From: Caballeronia arationis
GTDB lineage: Bacteria > Pseudomonadota > Gammaproteobacteria > Burkholderiales > Burkholderiaceae
Length of the DNA stretch: 64,000 nt
NCBI RefSeq assembly: GCF_001544975.2
Contig: NZ_FCOG02000015.1
Span: 1-64,000 of the forward strand
Direction of reading: 5' to 3'
Shown: positions 59,195 to 64,000 of the stretch, in pieces
Position numbering within the stretch: position 1 is the first letter of the stretch
Layout: every line of letters begins with the position of its first letter
Translations under genes and position numbers: made by a program
Notes under the pieces: model-generated
What the model was told of the DNA's origin: nothing
Seen by the model: only the letters and a program-made list of their open reading frames with translations
Databases searched by the model: none

Positions 59195-60634
59195 ATGATC
59201 CCTGAATCCGTGACACGCGCCGCGAGCGCCTTGCACAGCACGGCTGACTTCTGGTCCGTGCGCATCGTCGACGAACGAATCGACCAGCATGCCGTGCGCA
59301 ACGATGTCGTCCAGCCGCTCTCCACCACGCGCGATCGCGGCGCGATGCTCGTCGCGTGGGCTGGTGCGGGTGCGGGCTATGCTGCGAGCTCCGACCTCTC
59401 CGCGTCGGGCCTGCAGGCCGCGCTCGACGTCGCCACGCGGTGCGCAGAAGCGTGCGCGGCCGCGTCGCTCGTCGATCACCGGCAAATGGCCCGTCCCGTC
59501 GAAAGCGGCCGATACCAGTCGCCCGGCGCAGAAGAGCCCCTGCCCGATCGCAACGAATGGCTCGCGCGTCTCGCGCACGAATGCGCCGCGGCGCGCATCG
59601 ACGATCGCATCGTCGAACGCATCGCGGGCGTGACACTCACGCACATCGAACAGACCTTCATCACGAGCGACGGCGTGCGCATCGACCAGCGTTTCGACCT
59701 CGTGATGCCGCAATTCACTGCCGTGGCACACGCAGCAGGCGCCACGCAGGTCCGCACGCTCGGCGGCGACTACGGCACGCTCGCGCAGGGCGGAGTCGAA
59801 GTGCTCGCGCGCTATCGCTTCGACGGCGCGGGCGCGCGCATCGCCGACGAGGCGTTGCAACTGCTCGCCGCGCCGAATTGTCCGTCGGGGCCGCGCGACC
59901 TCCTCCTGATGCCCGATCAGATGATGCTGCAGATCCACGAGTCGATCGGTCATCCGCTCGAACTGGATCGCATCCTCGGCGACGAGCGCAATTTCGCGGG
60001 TTCGAGCTTTGTTACGCGCGAGGATTTCGGCACCTATCGATACGGCTCGTCGCTCCTCAACGTGACCTTCGACCCGGGCTACGCGGCCGAAGCAGCCACC
60101 TACGCGTTCGACGACGACGGCACGCCGGCGCACAAGGCATATCTGATCCGCGACGGCGTGCTCGAACGGCCGCTCGGCGGCGCGCTGTCGCAACAGCGCG
60201 CGCAGCTTCCCGGCGTGGCGAACTCGCGGGCGTCGAGCTGGAACCGTCCGCCGATCGACCGCATGGCGAATCTCAACATCGAGCCGGGATCGAGTTCGCT
60301 CGACGAGATGATCGCCGGCATCGAGCACGGCATCATGATGCGCACGAATACGTCGTGGTCCATCGACGATCATCGCAACAAGTTCCAGTTCGGTTGCGAG
60401 TGGGGCCAGCTGATCGAGAACGGCAGGCTCACGCAAGTGGTCCGGCAACCGAACTATCGCGGCATCTCGGCGAACTTCTGGCGCAACCTCGCCGCCGTCG
60501 GCAACGACGAGACGCGCCGCGTGTATGGCACGTCGATGTGCGGCAAGGGCGAGCCGATGCAGATCGTGCGCGTCGGACATGCGTCGCCGGCATGCGTGTT
60601 CAGCAATGTCGACGTGTTCGGAGGCGCGCGATGA
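59195..60634 (+). CDS. TldD-like metalloprotease-family protein
   Basis: 479 residues of the TldD/PmbA family. The zinc motif HExxxH is present in QIHESIGHPLELDRI near residue 248, as expected for the catalytic TldD subunit. Also typical are GSSLLNVTFDPGYAAEAATY (split GSSLLNVTFDPG) and NTSWSIDDHRNKFQFGCEWG. TldD/TldE heterodimers degrade or trim peptides in the cytoplasm, for example microcin B17 leader or CcdA. The stop overlaps the next start as ATGA. Sequence looks more divergent than the housekeeping tldD of the genus, so it may be a paralogue. Confidence 0.82.
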   Translation: MIPESVTRAASALHSTADFWSVRIVDERIDQHAVRNDVVQPLSTTRDRGAMLVAWAGAGAGYAASSDLSASGLQAALDVATRCAEACAAASLVDHRQMARPVESGRYQSPGAEEPLPDRNEWLARLAHECAAARIDDRIVERIAGVTLTHIEQTFITSDGVRIDQRFDLVMPQFTAVAHAAGATQVRTLGGDYGTLAQGGVEVLARYRFDGAGARIADEALQLLAAPNCPSGPRDLLLMPDQMMLQIHESIGHPLELDRILGDERNFAGSSFVTREDFGTYRYGSSLLNVTFDPGYAAEAATYAFDDDGTPAHKAYLIRDGVLERPLGGALSQQRAQLPGVANSRASSWNRPPIDRMANLNIEPGSSSLDEMIAGIEHGIMMRTNTSWSIDDHRNKFQFGCEWGQLIENGRLTQVVRQPNYRGISANFWRNLAAVGNDETRRVYGTSMCGKGEPMQIVRVGHASPACVFSNVDVFGGAR

Positions 60635-61971
60635 CAGCACCGGCATTCAACTGGCATCGTCATTTCGCCTCGCTTGCGGAAGACATCGAGAGGCTGCTGC
60701 TCGATGGCGAAGTTGCGTTGACGTCGCTCTCCGCCGAAGACTCGGACTTCGTTCGCTTCAACGCGGGCAAGGTCCGGCAGATCGGCCGCGTGACACAGGG
60801 CAAGCTGACGCTGCGGCTCGTAGAGGGCGAGCGGCAGGCGTATGCGACGCTCACGATCTGCGGCGACCCCGCGCAGGATCGAAGCGATATCGCCGAGACG
60901 CTCGCCATCCTGCGCGACGGCCTGCGACACGCGCCCGACGATCCGCACCTGCTCTTCGACCGCTCGCAGTGGACCCAATCGACGCATCGGCGCGGCAGCC
61001 TGCCCGACGTCGAAGCGCTCGTGCGCGTCGTGACCGGCTGCGCGGCCGGGCTCGACTTCGTCGGCTTCTACGCGGGCGGCTCGATCGTGCGCGGCTTCGC
61101 TTCGTCGCTCGGAAGCCGCGGCTGGCACGAGGTCGACAATTTCAACTTCAGCTGGTCGCTGTGCGAAGCGAGCGGCCGCGCGATCAAGACCACCCATGCG
61201 GGCGACCACTGGCGCGACGACGCCTTCGCGAGCCGCGTGGAGCAGGCCGCAGCCCGCATGCGGGTGTTCGAACGCACACGGCGTATCCTGTCGCCGGGAC
61301 AGTACCGCAGTTATCTCGCGCCTGCCGCGCTTTGGGAACTGATCGGCGCCGCGTCGTTCACCGCGTTTTCCGCGCGCCAGCAGGCGAGCGGGCGCAGCGA
61401 ACTGCATCGGCTGCACGCGGGCGAGGTGTCGTTGGATCCGCGCGTGACGCTGATTGAAGACCTCGGCCTCGAAATCGCGCCGCGCTTCAACGAGGACGGC
61501 TATCTGCGCGAGAGCGTGCCGCTCATCGAGCGGGGCCGCAGCGCGGGGCTGCTCGTCAGCGCTCGCACGGCTCGCGAACACGGCCAGCGTCCGAACGGGG
61601 CGCCGGCGAACGAGATGCCGGTGACGTTGTCGATGCAGGGCGGCGACCTTCCCGACGCCGACGTGCTGAAGGCGCTTGATACCGGGCTCTATGTCGGCAA
61701 CCTCTGGTACGTGAATTTTTCCGATCGCGTGAACTGCCGGCTGACCGGCATGACGCGCTTTGCGACGTTCTGGGTCGAGCATGGCGAGATCGTCGCGCCC
61801 GTCGAGGCAATGCGTTTCGACGACAGTCTCTATCGCCTGTTCGGCAGCGAACTCGAACGGCTCGGCGAGACGCCGGAACTGATGTTGAGCGACTGGACCT
61901 GGGGCGAACGGTCGACAGGCGGAATGAAGCTGCCCGGACTTCTGGCGCGTTCATTCGACCTGACTCTTTAG
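60631..61971 (+). CDS. TldE/PmbA-like protein
   Basis: 446 residues, partner of the preceding TldD-like protein. It has the PmbA/TldE fold without HExxxH: DFVRFNAGKVRQIGRVTQGK near the N-terminus and GLYVGNLWYVNFSDRVNCRL near the C-terminus. TldE is the non-catalytic half of the heterodimer. The ATG overlaps the tldD stop, with GGAGG just upstream, so the two are coupled. No RiPP precursor or bacteriocin gene is visible nearby, so the substrate is open. Confidence 0.8.
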   Translation: MTAPAFNWHRHFASLAEDIERLLLDGEVALTSLSAEDSDFVRFNAGKVRQIGRVTQGKLTLRLVEGERQAYATLTICGDPAQDRSDIAETLAILRDGLRHAPDDPHLLFDRSQWTQSTHRRGSLPDVEALVRVVTGCAAGLDFVGFYAGGSIVRGFASSLGSRGWHEVDNFNFSWSLCEASGRAIKTTHAGDHWRDDAFASRVEQAAARMRVFERTRRILSPGQYRSYLAPAALWELIGAASFTAFSARQQASGRSELHRLHAGEVSLDPRVTLIEDLGLEIAPRFNEDGYLRESVPLIERGRSAGLLVSARTAREHGQRPNGAPANEMPVTLSMQGGDLPDADVLKALDTGLYVGNLWYVNFSDRVNCRLTGMTRFATFWVEHGEIVAPVEAMRFDDSLYRLFGSELERLGETPELMLSDWTWGERSTGGMKLPGLLARSFDLTL

Positions 61972-62107
61972 GCACGCCGGTCGCCGCCGTTCATCGCGCT
62001 CGACGTGCCCGCATGACTCGTCGCGCCTTCGAAGCCAATTCGAATTCGCACGACGAGTCATATTTCTTACACAGGTAATACCTATCCTTGGACCCCATCT
62101 CTTCCAG

Positions 62108-62440
62108 ATGCGCGTGTCGGGTATGCCTGCGTTCTTCCCTCATTACGTCTTCACCCTTCTTGCGCGCGTCGCCCGCTCGAAGCTGCAGCGGGTGCTTCGG
62201 CGTCCCTCGCTTGCGCTCATTGTGCTGCTCGCTTGCGCAAGCGTTTGCGCGTGCGACAACGCGAGCCACGACGACCGGCCAACGCCCGCAACGTCCCTTT
62301 CTGAACTTCCCATCCCGCAACAGCAGCAAGCCGTGAGTTCCCTGCAAAGCTGGGCGCAGCAGGCGACCACAGGCGAGGCCCCGGCGCCTCGCCCTGCGTC
62401 CGATGCACTCGCCCCGCCCGTCATCCACACCGTCGACTAA
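62108..62440 (+). CDS. Small putative lipoprotein
   Basis: 110 residues. A basic N-terminus and hydrophobic helix SLALIVLLACASVCACDNAS (about 34-53) end in a lipobox-like VCAC, giving a lipidated cysteine near residue 49. The mature part is short, Pro/Ala/Gln-rich and probably unstructured. No ribosome site is obvious; ATG 62123 is another possible start. It lies 22 bp before the phospholipase C gene and may be cotranscribed with it, which suggests an envelope or export role (inference). Confidence 0.55.
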   Translation: MRVSGMPAFFPHYVFTLLARVARSKLQRVLRRPSLALIVLLACASVCACDNASHDDRPTPATSLSELPIPQQQQAVSSLQSWAQQATTGEAPAPRPASDALAPPVIHTVD

Positions 62441-62462
62441 CCCATCCCCTGGTGCAAACCAC

Positions 62463-64000
62463 ATGACATCGAAAAACCGACGCGAATTCCTGCGCGCCGC
62501 CGCTCAGGCGGCCGGCGCCGTCACTGCATTGAACGTGATGCCGGACGGCATCCGCAACGCGCTCGCGATCCCCGCGCACAACCGGCACGGATCGATCAGG
62601 GACATCGAGCACATCGTCGTGCTGATGCAGGAAAACCGCTCGTTCGATCATTACTTCGGCACCTTGCGCGGCGTGCGCGGCTTCGGCGACACGCGTGCGG
62701 TCACGCTGCCGAACGGCAAGCCCGTCTGGCATCAGCCGATCGCCGCGGGTGCAGGCGAAGTGCTGCCCTTTCATCCGGCCGCACAGAACCTGGGCCTGCA
62801 GTTCCTGCAGGACCTGCCGCACGACTGGCAGAGCGGCCTCGGCGCGTTCAACGGCGGCCGCTACGATCAATGGGTGCCGTACAAGGGCACGACGACGATG
62901 GCGTACCTCACGCGCGAGGACATTCCGTTCCACTATCGGCTCGCCGACGCCTTCACGATCTGCGACGCATATCACTGCTCGACCAACACGTCGACGGATC
63001 CGAACCGCTACTACCTTTGGACCGGCTACGTCGGCAACGACAACACCGGCGGCGGCCCGGTCATCGACAACGCCGAAGTCGGTTACGGCTGGTCCACGTA
63101 TCCGGAGGTGCTGGAGCGCGCGGGTATCTCGTGGAAGGTCTATCAGGACATCGGCACCGGGCTCGACGCCAAGGGCTCGTGGGGCTGGACGCAGGACGCG
63201 TTCATCGGCAATTACGGCGACACGTCCCTGCTCTACTTCAAGCAGTATCAGAACGCGCAGCCCGGCAGCGCGCTGTACGAGAAGGCGCGTCGCGGCACGA
63301 ACGCGGCCGCGGGCGACGGCTACTTCGACATCCTCAAGCGCGACGTGCAGAACAACACGCTGCCGCAGGTTTCGTGGATCGTCGCGCCGGAAGCGTTTTC
63401 CGAGCATCCGAACTGGCCGGCGAACTACGGTGCGTGGTACATCGACCAAGTGTTGCAGATCCTGACGTCCAATCCCGAAGTCTGGAGCAAGACCGCGCTC
63501 TTCATCAACTACGACGAGAACGACGGCTTCTTCGACCATCTCGTGCCGCCGTTCGCACCGGGATCGAGCGCGAACGGACTCTCGACCGTGGATACGACCG
63601 GCGAGTACTTCCCCGGCGACACGAAGTTCGCGCCCGGCCCCTACGGACTCGGCGCGCGCGTGCCGATGCTAGTAGTGTCGCCGTGGTCCAAAGGCGGGTG
63701 GGTTTGCTCGGAAACCTTCGATCACACGTCAGTGATCCGCTTCATCGAGTGCCGTTTCGGCCACGACCGCGACGTGAAGGAAGCGAACATCTCGCCGTGG
63801 CGCCGGGCCGTATGCGGCGATCTCACGTCGGCGTTCAACTTCGAGAATCCGAACGACGCATTTCCGACGCTGCCCCCGACGACGAGCTACGTGCCCGCCG
63901 ACAAGCAGCGTCATCCGGACTACGTCCCGCTGCCGCCGGCCTCGCAGGCCGTGCCGCGACAGGAGCCGGGCGTGCGTCGGTCACGTGCGCTGCCTTACGA
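62463..64000 (+). CDS. Tat-exported phospholipase C / acid phosphatase family protein (partial)
   Basis: At least 512 residues, cut by the right window edge. The twin-arginine signal is SKNRREFLRAAAQAAGAVTA. The catalytic-domain motifs of the PlcN/AcpA superfamily are VVLMQENRSFDHYFGTLRGV, CSTNTSTDPNRYY and INYDENDGFFDHLVPP. These enzymes hydrolyse phosphatidylcholine or other phosphomonoesters and diesters after folded export through Tat. In Burkholderia the non-haemolytic type is common. The C-terminal DUF756 repeats expected in full-length members lie beyond the edge. The gene is open at the right end. Confidence 0.88.
   Translation, partial: MTSKNRREFLRAAAQAAGAVTALNVMPDGIRNALAIPAHNRHGSIRDIEHIVVLMQENRSFDHYFGTLRGVRGFGDTRAVTLPNGKPVWHQPIAAGAGEVLPFHPAAQNLGLQFLQDLPHDWQSGLGAFNGGRYDQWVPYKGTTTMAYLTREDIPFHYRLADAFTICDAYHCSTNTSTDPNRYYLWTGYVGNDNTGGGPVIDNAEVGYGWSTYPEVLERAGISWKVYQDIGTGLDAKGSWGWTQDAFIGNYGDTSLLYFKQYQNAQPGSALYEKARRGTNAAAGDGYFDILKRDVQNNTLPQVSWIVAPEAFSEHPNWPANYGAWYIDQVLQILTSNPEVWSKTALFINYDENDGFFDHLVPPFAPGSSANGLSTVDTTGEYFPGDTKFAPGPYGLGARVPMLVVSPWSKGGWVCSETFDHTSVIRFIECRFGHDRDVKEANISPWRRAVCGDLTSAFNFENPNDAFPTLPPTTSYVPADKQRHPDYVPLPPASQAVPRQEPGVRRSRALPY

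Noticed and set aside
62236..62256. GCGCAAGCGTTTGCGC, similar to the LacI-like palindrome at 53665
   Set aside because: Lies inside the lipoprotein coding sequence (Cys/Ala/Val codons) and is imperfect; probably chance.
61991..62464. 157-codon minus-strand frame opposite the small lipoprotein
   Set aside because: The lipobox-containing frame on the plus strand is more credible; this one is arginine-rich without features.

Overview
The window is a high-GC, gene-dense piece of a beta-proteobacterial chromosome. Gene content, the GGAGA-type ribosome binding sites and a family of ~640-bp intergenic repeats that I remember from Paraburkholderia/Caballeronia point to the Burkholderiaceae, most likely that clade. 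I saw no rRNA, tRNA, CRISPR array, prophage or transposase gene.

Bases 1-32110 form an organosulfonate catabolic island. It opens with suyAB (sulfolactate sulfo-lyase; suyB is cut by the window edge) and a divergent GntR/UTRA regulator. A PhnW-like aminotransferase follows, then xsc-pta-tauE: sulfoacetaldehyde to acetyl phosphate plus sulfite, then acetyl-CoA, with sulfite exported. Next come a CobS/CobT-like AAA+/VWA pair and a second, almost identical copy of xsc with its own promoter. Three IclR-regulated or IclR-linked modules then feed the same intermediate: an IclR gene behind xsc-2; iseR-iseJ-iseU (isethionate oxidation and uptake); and sauR with sauSTU (sulfoacetate uptake, CoA activation and reduction). 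A taurine module closes the island: an amino-acid permease, tauXY (taurine dehydrogenase), tauR (MocR regulator) and tauABC (ABC importer), ending in a strong terminator. Taurine, isethionate and sulfoacetate therefore all converge on sulfoacetaldehyde and Xsc. A GGAAC-N5-GTTCC palindrome lies upstream of both xsc copies and of iseJ, and probably ties the modules together. The sau block is bracketed by two ~640-bp repeats in inverted orientation.

Bases 32111-38392 hold a PadR regulator with a ferric-siderophore reductase (YqjI/YqjH-like), a small CxxC protein, and a LysR-controlled set of an MFS transporter plus LigJ- and LigK-like enzymes of the protocatechuate 4,5-cleavage/gallate lower pathway.

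Bases 38393-42460 form a compact candidate c-di-GMP circuit. A membrane PAS-GGDEF-EAL protein is divergent from a secreted spherulin-4/GH135-like protein. The leader of the latter carries what looks like a complete GEMM-I c-di-GMP riboswitch (41457-41524). A separate three-way-junction-like fold lies at 38631-38703. I consider the riboswitch circuit and the duplicated xsc the two most interesting signals here.

Bases 42461-64000 are ordinary chromosomal genes: a GlcD-type FAD oxidase, an aldo/keto reductase, an MHS-type transporter, two AraC regulators, an NmrA-like protein, a GAF-PAS-PAS hybrid histidine kinase, an EamA exporter, a PBP1A-type penicillin-binding protein, a TIR-domain protein, a TldD/TldE-like pair, a small lipoprotein and a Tat-exported phospholipase C cut by the right edge.
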